DNA of 64,000 bases from Granulicella cerasi (lineage in GTDB: Bacteria; Acidobacteriota; Terriglobia; Terriglobales; Acidobacteriaceae): contig NZ_JAGSYD010000001.1 of NCBI RefSeq assembly GCF_025685575.1, positions 313,852 to 377,851 on the forward strand, given 5' to 3'. The notes beneath the pieces were generated by a model. The model was not told where the DNA came from and ran no database searches. It saw only the letters and a list, made by a program, of their open reading frames with translations. This document shows positions 56,859 to 64,000 of the stretch, piece after piece. How positions within the stretch are numbered: the stretch's first letter is position 1; each line of letters opens with the position of its first letter. The position numbers were made by a program, and so were the translations under genes.

Positions 56859-57968
56859 ATGCTGCGTGCCAGCCTGCTTTGCTGCTCTCTGCTTGCTCTG
56901 CCTTTAATGCCTCTTGCGCAAACTACAGCGTCGTCGCTGGAAGTTGTTGCTCGCATTGAGCATCCTGATTTTTCAGGCATCGCCATCACGCCGGACGGCC
57001 GGATGTTTCTTGGATTCCCGCGGCATGATGTGGACCACAACGAGGCCACGCTCGCCGAATATAAAGACGGCAAGCTAACGCCGTACCCCAACCGCGAGAT
57101 TTCGTTGCCCGGCATCGCCGATCCAGCCAAGCGGCTCGTGAGCGTTCATGGCATGACGACGGATACGCGTGGCCGCCTATGGCTGATCGACGATGGCAAA
57201 GAAGCGGGCAAGCCGATCGTGAACGGGGCGGTGAAGGTCGTCGGCATTGATCCGGGGACAAACAAGGTGATCGCATGGTTGACGCTCCCTTCGGGAGTCT
57301 GGCTGCCGAAGAGTCACATGAATGACCTGCGCGTCGACCTGACGCATGGAGCGCAAGGCACGGTCTTCATCACGGACTCGAGCTTCGGAGATGAGCCTGC
57401 GTTGGTCGTGGTCGATGTCGCCACAGGCAAAGCGCGACGCCTCTTCGAGCACTCACGCTTTACGGCTGCTGATCCGCAACTGCTCGCGTACCTCGAAGGC
57501 AGGCCGCATCGCTACAACAAGGAGCACGCGGAGATGCCGCAAGGCGGAGCCGATGGTATTGAGTTAAGCGCAGACAGTGCGACGCTCTATTGGACGGCGA
57601 TCAGCGGGCGCAAACTATGGGCCGCCCCCACAGCTCTGCTCGCGGATGCAAACGCGAGTGCGGCGCAACTCGATGCTGCGGTGAAGGACCTCGGCGAGCG
57701 TCCGCTGGCCGATGGCCTCGCTCGCGATCCGCAGGGGCGACTGCTCTTCGGCGCATACGATCAGCGCAGTCTTCTCCGTCGTGAAGCGGACGGTCGCTTC
57801 ACGTTGATCGTGCATGATGATCGGCTGAGCTGGCCGGACGGATTGTTTGCGCAGGGCGGTTATCTCTACGTTACGCTCGGGCAGTACAACCGCTTGCCGA
57901 GCATGAACGGCGGGCACGATCTGCGACAGCCACCGTATGAGATTGTCCGCGTGAAGCTGCCGCAATAG
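56859..57968 (+). CDS. Secreted major royal jelly/yellow-related protein
   Basis: A 369-aa exported beta-propeller. Signal peptide MLRASLLCCSLLALPLMPLA; AAGGAG before ATG 56859. It fits the MRJP family: FSGIAITPDGRMFLGFPR, MNDLRVDLTHGAQGTVFITDSS, GADGIELSADSATLYWTAISG, WPDGLF. The longer open frame from 56520 is rejected because it lacks a signal peptide at the right place. Function in bacteria unknown. Confidence 0.8.
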   Translation: MLRASLLCCSLLALPLMPLAQTTASSLEVVARIEHPDFSGIAITPDGRMFLGFPRHDVDHNEATLAEYKDGKLTPYPNREISLPGIADPAKRLVSVHGMTTDTRGRLWLIDDGKEAGKPIVNGAVKVVGIDPGTNKVIAWLTLPSGVWLPKSHMNDLRVDLTHGAQGTVFITDSSFGDEPALVVVDVATGKARRLFEHSRFTAADPQLLAYLEGRPHRYNKEHAEMPQGGADGIELSADSATLYWTAISGRKLWAAPTALLADANASAAQLDAAVKDLGERPLADGLARDPQGRLLFGAYDQRSLLRREADGRFTLIVHDDRLSWPDGLFAQGGYLYVTLGQYNRLPSMNGGHDLRQPPYEIVRVKLPQ

Positions 57969-57971
57969 CGG

Positions 57972-58484
57972 CTAGAGTGCAGGAGGAAGATACTGCTGCC
58001 ACTCGTCGCCGGATTCGGCCACGCGCCGAATCACATCATTGCGCTCGATCAGGAAGGAACGCATGTGTTCGCGTAATTCTATCTTCTCGACAAGGGTTCC
58101 GAGCAGACCAAGCGGTGCGGCGAAGCTCAACTCATCCCGCATGAGCGTCGACCCATCTCTCTGCGGTTCGATGTAGTGATCATGTACGAAGCTCTTGAAG
58201 AGACCGTGCATCATGGAGTCTTGAAACCAGCGCGGACTCTCGTAGCCACTGATGATCGTCGTATGCGTGAGCCAGAGACCGAAGTGCTTGCCGCGCCACT
58301 TCACGGTTTCATTCGCACCGATGATGCCGTGCGTCACACCAGCGATGGCACGCTCGCCGGTTGCGCTCGCGCTCTGTTGATGCAGATCAATCGACAAGGA
58401 CAAAAGAAAGCAGCGCTCGATGGGCGCTGCGATCTTCGTTGTGAGCGTAACGGTCTGCACTAAGCTCTGCTCCGCATATTCCAA
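57972..58484 (-). CDS. SRPBCC-fold (START-like) protein
   Basis: A 170-aa protein: TKIAAPIERCFLLSLSIDLHQ, SGYESPRWFQDSMMHGLF, FVHDHYIEPQRDGSTLM. It resembles the protein at 56277-56768, placed on the other side of the royal-jelly-like gene. It overlaps the end of the upstream dioxygenase gene by 25 bases, so it is translated in the same operon (thrS-dioxygenase-SRPBCC). Confidence 0.65.
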   Translation of the reverse strand: MEYAEQSLVQTVTLTTKIAAPIERCFLLSLSIDLHQQSASATGERAIAGVTHGIIGANETVKWRGKHFGLWLTHTTIISGYESPRWFQDSMMHGLFKSFVHDHYIEPQRDGSTLMRDELSFAAPLGLLGTLVEKIELREHMRSFLIERNDVIRRVAESGDEWQQYLPPAL

Positions 58485-59158
58485 GCTAGGCCATCCGCTA
58501 ATACTGCATTTGCGAAATCGAAGTGCAGTATGCGACGATGCGCTGGTTGTGTCGATGCAGAGGAAGCATGAAGAAGTAGTGGACGCATTACGAGAGCTTC
58601 GCCAATAACAGCCTCACATGTAACCGTCTCTGGCTCCCTCACATAATCGGGGGCGAGGTCTTGATCAATACGTCCAAGCTTGTGCGTGCCAGGCATCACA
58701 CGCAACGCTCCATTGCTTGATGGACATGGATCCAGATGAATGCGCACCGTAAGCATCTGCTCGAGCACCGTCGTTGGAGGCTGCACATGCACAACGCCTT
58801 GCTTGAGTGACCACGGGCCGTAACCTGCGGCGTCATGGCGTTCCTGCACTGCTATCGTCACATCCTGATGCCACGGCACCTTCCAGTTCGCAGCGTCCGT
58901 TTTATCGAAGAGGATCGAGCGCACAAGAAATGCATCTTCACCGAGCACTTGATTGACGACGGAACGGACGCTTGCGTGATCGGCTATTGCGCGTAACGCG
59001 GGCACGTTGTCGAGCACATCACGAACACCACCACGGCCGCGTTCAGACTGAGCTTGGACCTCGATGATCTTGATGAGGTCCGCAACTTCGTGCGCAGACA
59101 AAAGCGCGGGCACCATACAGTAGCCCGCGCTTTCGAGTTGTTGAAGATCAAGGTGCAC
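58460..59158 (-). CDS. Phytanoyl-CoA dioxygenase (PhyH)-like Fe(II)/2-oxoglutarate enzyme
   Basis: A 232-aa protein with the double-stranded beta-helix pattern: iron ligands His-x-Asp in VPWHQDVTI, distal His in PLLLHASS, and an Arg in HRRILHFDF that would bind 2-oxoglutarate. Start GTG 59158 shares its G with the thrS TAG stop codon, indicating translational coupling. Substrate unknown. Confidence 0.75.
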   Translation of the reverse strand: MHLDLQQLESAGYCMVPALLSAHEVADLIKIIEVQAQSERGRGGVRDVLDNVPALRAIADHASVRSVVNQVLGEDAFLVRSILFDKTDAANWKVPWHQDVTIAVQERHDAAGYGPWSLKQGVVHVQPPTTVLEQMLTVRIHLDPCPSSNGALRVMPGTHKLGRIDQDLAPDYVREPETVTCEAVIGEALVMRPLLLHASSASTQPAHRRILHFDFANAVLADGLAWNMRSRA

Positions 59159-61203
59159 TACAGCTCCATCGAGTGATCCGTGACGAGTTGCTTGGCGCGA
59201 GCAATGAACTCTTCGACCGTTGCCGAGCCTTGATCACCCTTGCCGCGCGTGCGGACGCTGACCGAATCGGTCTGCGCTTCTTTGTCGCCGACGACGAGGA
59301 TGAACGGCACCTTCGCCACGCCGAAGTCGCGGATCTTGCCCTGCATCTTGCCGTTGCTGGCGTCGAGTTCGACGCGCAGGCCTGCGGCCTCGAGGCGCGT
59401 CTTCAGCTCCTCGGCGTAGGCGAGATGCTTCTCGTTGGAGATCGGCACCAGGCCCACCTGCACCGGCGCGAGCCACAGAGGGAAGGAGCCCGCGTAGTGC
59501 TCGATGAGCACACCGAAGAAGCGTTCGACCGAGCCAAACAGCGCGCGGTGCACCATCACCGGCTGGTGACGTTCGCCATCCTCGCCCACGTACTCGATCT
59601 CGAAGCGCTTGGGCAGGTTGAAGTCGAACTGCACCGTCGAAAGCTGCCAGAGTCGGCCAAGAACGTCGACGAGCTTCACGTCGATCTTCGGGCCGTAGAA
59701 GGCGGCTTCGCCGGGGAAGCTCTGGAAGTTGAGGCCGCGGCCCTTGAGCACATCGTTCAATGCGCCTTCAGCGCGTGCCCAGTCCTCGACCGTGCCAACG
59801 AACTCGCCGGGCTTCTTCGGATCGCGCGTCGAAAGCTCGACGCGATACTCCTTGAAGCCGAAGGTCTTCAGCACAGCTTCGGCAAAGTCGAGGCAAGCCT
59901 CAATTTCGCCGACGACCTGCTCGGGCGTGCAGAAGACGTGTGCGTCATCCTGCGTAAAGCCGCGCACGCGCAGCAGGCCATGCATCGTGCCCGAACGCTC
60001 GTAGCGGTACACGTTGCCAAGCTCAGCGTAGCGCTGCGGCAGGTCGCGGTAGCTCTTCGGCGTTGACTTGTAGATGAGGATGTGGCCCGGGCAGTTCATG
60101 GGCTTCAGGCGATACTCGGCATCGTCCAGCTCCATCGGCGGGTACATGTTCTCCGAGTAGAAGCCTTCGTGGCCGGAGATCTTCCAGAGCTCGCGACGCA
60201 TGATGTGCGGCGTGTACACAAGCTGATAGCCACGGCGCACGCACTCGTCGCGCATCCAGTCTTCCATCGTCTTGCGGATGAGGCCGCCCTTCGGGTGCCA
60301 GAAGATGAGGCCCGCGCCGGCGACTTCCTGAATGCTGAAGAGGTCGAGCTGCTTGCCGAGCACGCGATGGTCGCGCGCCTTGATCTCTTCAAGGTGCTTG
60401 AAGTGCGCGTCCAGGTCCTTCTGCGAGAAGAACGCCGTGCCGTAGATGCGCTGCAACTGCTGGTTGTTCTCGTTGCCGAGCCAGTAGGCGCCAGCGATCG
60501 ACATCACCTTGAACGCCTTCACGCGTGCGGTGCTGGGTACGTGCGGTCCGCGGCAGAAGTCGGTGAACTCGCCGTTCTTGTAGAGCGAGATGGTGTCGCC
60601 AGGCCTGGTGAAGCGCTCGATGAAGTGGAGCTTCATGAACTCGCCCTTGGCGGCGTACTCTTCGAGTCCCTGCTCGCGGGTTTCGTCCACGCGCACGAAC
60701 GGTTCATCACGCGCGACGACCTCGGCCATGCGTGCTTCGATGGCAGCGAGGTCGGCTTCGGTGAACGGCACCTCGCGGTACACGTCGTAGAAGAAGCCGT
60801 TGTCGGTGGCGGGGCCGTGGCCGAGCTTCGTCTCGGGGAAGAGTTCGAGGATCGCCGTCGCCATGACGTGAGCGGCCGAGTGGCGCACGACGCGAAGCGC
60901 TGCAGGGTCAGTCTCCTTCAGCAGCTCGAGCGCGACGTCTTCGGTCAGCGGAGCCTTGAGGTCGACGATGCGCTCGCCGGTGGTTTCGCCACCGTACATG
61001 GCTTCTTCGCTCTGCTCGGCCTTGGCTTCGGTGTCAGCGTCTTCGGTCGTGGCGACGGTCGTGAGCGGGCGCACGCGCGCGACCACGACGGCGGAGGCAA
61101 GGCGAGGCGAAATGCTCGAGGCGATATCGAACGGCGTCGTTCCGCGCGCAACTTCGCGCACCGAGCCGTCAGGAAGCTGGACTTGGATCATGTCACTCAT
61201 CAA
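59158..61203 (-). CDS. thrS: Threonyl-tRNA synthetase
   Basis: Class II synthetase, 681 aa (E. coli 642). TGS domain at the N terminus (QVQLPDGSVREVARGTTPFDIA), editing domain with HSAAH (108-112), core with SGHEGFYSENMYP, LKPMNCPGHILIY, RGFTQDDAHVFC, and the anticodon-binding domain at the end. An acidic insert of about 30 residues (about 47-77, ATTEDADTEAKAEQSEEAMY) lies inside the N-terminal domain. Start 61203 or the next ATG 61194 are both possible. Confidence 0.96.
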   Translation of the reverse strand: MMSDMIQVQLPDGSVREVARGTTPFDIASSISPRLASAVVVARVRPLTTVATTEDADTEAKAEQSEEAMYGGETTGERIVDLKAPLTEDVALELLKETDPAALRVVRHSAAHVMATAILELFPETKLGHGPATDNGFFYDVYREVPFTEADLAAIEARMAEVVARDEPFVRVDETREQGLEEYAAKGEFMKLHFIERFTRPGDTISLYKNGEFTDFCRGPHVPSTARVKAFKVMSIAGAYWLGNENNQQLQRIYGTAFFSQKDLDAHFKHLEEIKARDHRVLGKQLDLFSIQEVAGAGLIFWHPKGGLIRKTMEDWMRDECVRRGYQLVYTPHIMRRELWKISGHEGFYSENMYPPMELDDAEYRLKPMNCPGHILIYKSTPKSYRDLPQRYAELGNVYRYERSGTMHGLLRVRGFTQDDAHVFCTPEQVVGEIEACLDFAEAVLKTFGFKEYRVELSTRDPKKPGEFVGTVEDWARAEGALNDVLKGRGLNFQSFPGEAAFYGPKIDVKLVDVLGRLWQLSTVQFDFNLPKRFEIEYVGEDGERHQPVMVHRALFGSVERFFGVLIEHYAGSFPLWLAPVQVGLVPISNEKHLAYAEELKTRLEAAGLRVELDASNGKMQGKIRDFGVAKVPFILVVGDKEAQTDSVSVRTRGKGDQGSATVEEFIARAKQLVTDHSMEL

Positions 61204-61300
61204 TTTCTAAGGATATCGGATTCGCTGGCATCAAGGCGGGGCGGAATCTGCCTGAGTGCAGCGAAATCGGCCTCTGGGCGGATTACAGGAGGCCTGAAGG

Positions 61301-61413
61301 AGAGCCTTGACGCAAAGGACGCGACGACCGCAAAGGACCGCGACGGCTTCTGTGGCGGCTTCCGCTACCGTGGCGCACCTTCGCGAACTCTGCGCTCTCT
61401 GCGTCAAGGCTCT
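61301..61413. repeat. Intergenic element with 14-bp terminal inverted repeats
   Basis: AGAGCCTTGACGCA (61301-61314) and TGCGTCAAGGCTCT (61400-61413) are perfect reverse complements, 85 bases apart. Inside, CGCAAAGGAC occurs twice (61311 and 61332 areas). It lies in the 300-base gap between thrS and accD, which shows no gene. Could be a MITE-like or palindromic dispersed repeat, or a structured leader of accD. Confidence 0.65.
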
Positions 61414-61503
61414 TGCTTTTGACTGCCTACGATACCTCGGCAAGCCACGCTTCGATACAATGGACAACGGCCTCACCGGGCCGAAGAGGAGTGCTTCCAG
61501 CCG

Positions 61504-62358
61504 ATGAGTTGGTTTAAACGCCAGGACCATGAGATCGTTCCCACGCCGGACCACGAAGTCCGCACGCAGGGGCTTTGGATCAAGTGCGACCAGTGCAACA
61601 AGACGCTCTGGAAGGCTGATCTCGAGGCCAACATGAACGTCTGCCCCAACTGCGGCAAGCACTTCCGCATCGACGCACGCCAGCGCATCGCGCTGCTGCT
61701 CGACGAAGGCTACCAGATGGTGGACGGCGACCTCGTCACGACGGATCCGCTGGAGTTCTGCGACCTCAAGCCCTATAAGGACCGCTTGAAGCAGGCGCAG
61801 AAGAAGACCGGCATGAACGACGCGATCCTCAACGCGGTGGGCACCATCAACGGTCAGCCTGTGGTGCTGAGCGTAATGGCGTTTGAGTTTATTGGCGGCT
61901 CGATGGGCGCGGTAGTGGGTGAGACGATCGCTCGCGCGGTGGACCGTGCGCTGGCGGAGAAGAAGCCGCTGATCATCGTCTCTGCTTCGGGCGGCGCGCG
62001 CATGATGGAAGGCATCGCCAGCCTCATGCAGCTTGCGAAGGTATCTGCCGGGCTCGCGAAGATGGACGACGAGAAAGTGCCGTACATCTCGCTGATGACC
62101 GACCCGACCACCGGTGGCGTGACCGCCAGCTTTGCGATGCTTGGCGACCTGAACATCGCTGAACCGGGCGCGCTGATTGGCTTTGCGGGACCGCGCGTAA
62201 TCGAGCAGACGATTCGCCAGAAGCTGCCTGAGGGCTTCCAGCGCTCGGAGTTTCTGCTGGAGCACGGCTTCCTCGACGCGGTGGTTTCGCGCAAGGATTT
62301 GAAGGCTTATCTGGCGAACGCCTTCCAGTGGATGCTCGGCGCGAAGTCTGCGGCATAA
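61504..62358 (+). CDS. accD: Acetyl-CoA carboxylase carboxyltransferase subunit beta
   Basis: First committed step of fatty acid synthesis, with AccA. 284 aa. Zinc finger C-x2-C (CDQC) and C-x2-C (CPNC) near residues 28-50, then VLSVMAFEFIGGSMGAVVGE, IIVSASGGARMMEG and MTDPTTGGVTASFA. AGGAG upstream. Often next to folC, and a possible folC start occurs at the window end. Confidence 0.96.
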   Translation: MSWFKRQDHEIVPTPDHEVRTQGLWIKCDQCNKTLWKADLEANMNVCPNCGKHFRIDARQRIALLLDEGYQMVDGDLVTTDPLEFCDLKPYKDRLKQAQKKTGMNDAILNAVGTINGQPVVLSVMAFEFIGGSMGAVVGETIARAVDRALAEKKPLIIVSASGGARMMEGIASLMQLAKVSAGLAKMDDEKVPYISLMTDPTTGGVTASFAMLGDLNIAEPGALIGFAGPRVIEQTIRQKLPEGFQRSEFLLEHGFLDAVVSRKDLKAYLANAFQWMLGAKSAA

Positions 62359-62379
62359 ACCGCGGAACAAATGCGAGGG

Positions 62380-62409
62380 ACGGCGCGGCTTCGGTCGCGC
62401 CGTTCTTCT
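62380..62409 (+). terminator. Terminator of accD
   Basis: ACGGCGCG (62380-62387) pairs with CGCGCCGT (62396-62403), followed by a T-rich run TCTTCTTTT. Confidence 0.82.
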
Positions 62410-62437
62410 TTTGCCAGTCCTGCAGCGAGTCCCTGCT

Positions 62438-62485
62438 CCTCTCGAATAACCACCGATGCAGGATGTCCCCTCTCGAATAACCACC
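62438..62485. repeat. Short direct repeat next to the palindromic element
   Basis: CCTCTCGAATAACCACC occurs at 62438-62454 and 62469-62485, 31 bases apart, just before the palindromic doublet. It may be part of the same mobile unit or an insertion scar. Confidence 0.6.
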
Positions 62486-62490
62486 AACGC

Positions 62491-62671
62491 CGGGTGCCCC
62501 ACGTCTCGACTTTTAGAGACGTGGGAGAACGAGAATGCTCGCTCCGCCCGTTCGTCGATCTCCGCAAACCTCTCTGGTAACCCACATCTCAAGCATCGAG
62601 CTGTCGCACCATCTGTCGTGACAGAGATACCCTGCGAACCCAGGTCTCAAGAGCGAGACCTGGGGCACCCG
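62491..62671. repeat. Palindromic repeat doublet
   Basis: CGGGTGCCCCACGTCTCG (62491-62508) and CGAGACCTGGGGCACCCG (62654-62671) match as inverted repeats with one mismatch. Same family as 1448-1480 and 2712-2835; spacer differs in sequence and length. Each end forms its own GTCTC/GAGAC hairpin. Confidence 0.8.
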
Positions 62672-62705
62672 TTCGCGCCTTGGGACACCCGTTACTCTGG
62701 AAGAG

Positions 62706-63575
62706 ATGATTCACGCACAGCCTTCAAAGACCGCGCTGCGTGTGGCGTTGCGCCGCGCCGCGCATCAGCTACACGACGACAAGCCGCTGGTGTTTGAGGA
62801 TCCGCTCGCCGTGTGCATCTTGCCGCCTGCGCAGCGGCAGGAGCTGACGAAGATTCCCGACAAGAGCCGCAAGCCGCACTCCGGTGGCCTGCGCGCGTGG
62901 ATGGTTGCGCGCTCCAAGCTTTCAGAAGACCTGCTCGCTGCAAGCGTGGCGAAGGGCGTGGCGCAGCAGTACCTCGTGCTCGGCGCCGGGCTCGACACCT
63001 TCGCGTATCGCAACCCGCACGAGAGCGTGCAGGTCTTTGAAGTCGATCATCCGGCAACGCAGCTTTGGAAGTTTGAGTGTCTTGCCAACGCGCACATTCA
63101 AACGCCCGCGAACGCGCATCATGTCGCCGTGGACTTCGAGCACGACTCGCTGGAAGAACGGTTGCGCGCGTCCGGCTTTCGCTTCGATCAGCCGACGGTG
63201 ATTGCGTGGCTCGGTGTGGTGCCCTACCTCACCGACGCAGGTTTCCGCGCGACGATCAACACACTCGGCAAGCTGCCCGCAGGTAGTCAACTCGTCTTCG
63301 ACTACGCGCTGCATCGCGAGCTGCTTTCGCCCGAGGAGCAGCTTCAACGCGACAGCATGAGTGCCCGTGTCGCGCAAGTCGGCGAGCCATTTCGGCTGTC
63401 CTTCTCGCAAGACGAACTCGCAGCAGAATTGAAGCGGGCGGGGTGGATTTTGCGGGGGAGCCTAAGCAGCGACGGTCTGAATCTGCGGTACTTCGACGGT
63501 CGCGGCGATGGTCTGCGACTGCTTGGCAGCAGCGGCCAGCTTGCCGTTGCCGAACACGCGCAGACGGAACTCTGA
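62706..63575 (+). CDS. SAM-dependent methyltransferase, leucine carboxyl methyltransferase-like (TIGR00027 type)
   Basis: A 289-aa protein: VFEDPLAVCIL near the N terminus, SAM site YLVLGAGLDTFAYR, VFEVDHPATQ, and AWLGVVPYLT; the C terminus LNLRYFDGRGDGLRL matches the family to its end. The substrate is unknown; members methylate small molecules. It starts 35 bases after the repeat doublet. Confidence 0.82.
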   Translation: MIHAQPSKTALRVALRRAAHQLHDDKPLVFEDPLAVCILPPAQRQELTKIPDKSRKPHSGGLRAWMVARSKLSEDLLAASVAKGVAQQYLVLGAGLDTFAYRNPHESVQVFEVDHPATQLWKFECLANAHIQTPANAHHVAVDFEHDSLEERLRASGFRFDQPTVIAWLGVVPYLTDAGFRATINTLGKLPAGSQLVFDYALHRELLSPEEQLQRDSMSARVAQVGEPFRLSFSQDELAAELKRAGWILRGSLSSDGLNLRYFDGRGDGLRLLGSSGQLAVAEHAQTEL

Positions 63576-63824
63576 CGCTGACTCGAGCGGCTCGGCTTCG
63601 ATGTGGAAGGCAGCCCACGAAGCATATGGGCGAATGCAGAGGTTGCCGGGCACAGTCTTCGCGTTCGGCTCCAGCATGCGCGCCACCTGCGCCTCAAAGC
63701 GCATGTAGGCGGCCTCAGCCTTGTCCCAACGCATGCTCACCCAGGTCGCAGACGCGACGGGGCTGAAGAGGATTCCGAAGAAGCCAAAGAGCACTGCGAG
63801 TTGGTGGAGGTTGGCGGCCGACAT
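63462..63824 (-). CDS. Small membrane-anchored or exported protein, overlapping the methyltransferase 3' end
   Basis: A 120-aa frame: N-terminal hydrophobic helix (LHQLAVLFGFFGILFSPVASA), then a soluble part AYMRFEAQVARMLEPNAKT and FHIEAEPLESASEFRLRVFG. It reads as real protein but its last 38 codons overlap the convergent methyltransferase gene, whose end is conserved. The overlap of 114 bases is large, so either the true stop differs or the overlap is genuine. No family recognised. Confidence 0.45.
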   Translation of the reverse strand: MSAANLHQLAVLFGFFGILFSPVASATWVSMRWDKAEAAYMRFEAQVARMLEPNAKTVPGNLCIRPYASWAAFHIEAEPLESASEFRLRVFGNGKLAAAAKQSQTIAATVEVPQIQTVAA

Positions 63825-63966
63825 GAAGACGTCTACTTTCAGAAGCGAGTTGCTGGATTCGCTCTGCCTGCTCAGAATAGCGAGCGCACGTTCCTTCCGC
63901 CGAGAAAACAGATAGAGTTTCCTTGACGGAGTACAAGGAAAGTAACGTTACGCAAACGGTATCACG

Positions 63967-64000
63967 ATGACCTACGCTGAAGCACTCGAAAAATTGGCCA
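63967..64000 (+). CDS. Start of a gene cut by the window end, possibly folC
   Basis: ATG 63967 opens a frame MTYAEALEKLA that runs off the end. Folylpolyglutamate synthases often begin with M-x-Y-x-E-A-L-x-x-L, and accD-folC is a frequent order. With eleven residues only, this is a guess. Confidence 0.35.
   Translation, partial: MTYAEALEKLA

Overview
The window is GC-rich chromosomal DNA, most likely from an Acidobacteriota member of the Acidobacteriaceae/Terriglobia type (Granulicella, Terriglobus or Edaphobacter-like). This is inferred from two very large Oar-like TonB receptors with an N-terminal carboxypeptidase-regulatory domain, exported Ig-repeat and NHL-repeat proteins, an M28 peptidase, a royal-jelly-family protein, and housekeeping genes of Gram-negative type (LptD, ThrS, GyrA, AccD). 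No transposase, prophage, CRISPR array, canonical tRNA or rRNA was seen.

Layout. 1-6.1 kb: end of lptD, alr, an alpha/beta hydrolase, glyA. 6.2-15.3 kb: two paralogous beta-propeller lipoproteins (both minus strand) bracket the most interesting locus and rpoD. 15.5-20.5 kb: a FecR-like exported protein, two glycosyltransferases, and small DUF3606 and DUF4142 proteins. 20.8-25.3 kb: a compositionally distinct metallophosphoesterase and gyrA. 25.4-43.0 kb: TonB receptor, two giant tandem beta-helix/Ig-repeat proteins, nadD-rsfS-rlmH, second TonB receptor. 43.3-52.4 kb: cobO, mnmE, a membrane/TPR protein, a class I amidotransferase, then rsmG-parS cluster-parA-parB and HU, a typical origin-proximal set. 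52.6-64 kb: DUF2461, M28 peptidase, oxidoreductase, two SRPBCC proteins around a royal-jelly-like protein, a phytanoyl-CoA dioxygenase-like protein, thrS, accD, a methyltransferase and the first codons of a possible folC.

Main discovery candidate: a Ro-Y RNA locus at about 8.2-11.2 kb. A TROVE/vWA protein (bacterial Ro60, Rsr) is preceded by four tandem structured RNA elements (8765-8870, 8918-9026, 9045-9175, 9555-9686). All four share one asymmetric internal loop (5' side TGGCGMA, 3' side ending TCC) held between helices whose sequences differ but still pair, the signature of Y RNAs. The last two carry a T-arm with a canonical T-loop, a D-arm-like helix and a capped acceptor-like helix in circularly permuted order, that is, YrlA-type tRNA mimics. 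A small four-cysteine protein lies inside the array, a zinc-ribbon protein and a possible 32-residue peptide gene precede it, and hairpins separate the units. The Ro/Y family is known; this four-RNA array with embedded Cys-rich protein is what looks new.

Other points of interest are a dense parS cluster upstream of parA, palindromic GGGTGCCCC intergenic repeats, a 14-bp inverted-repeat element before accD, three spaced palindromes before a small Cys protein, and several small proteins. Most gene ends carry strong hairpin terminators, many between convergent genes.
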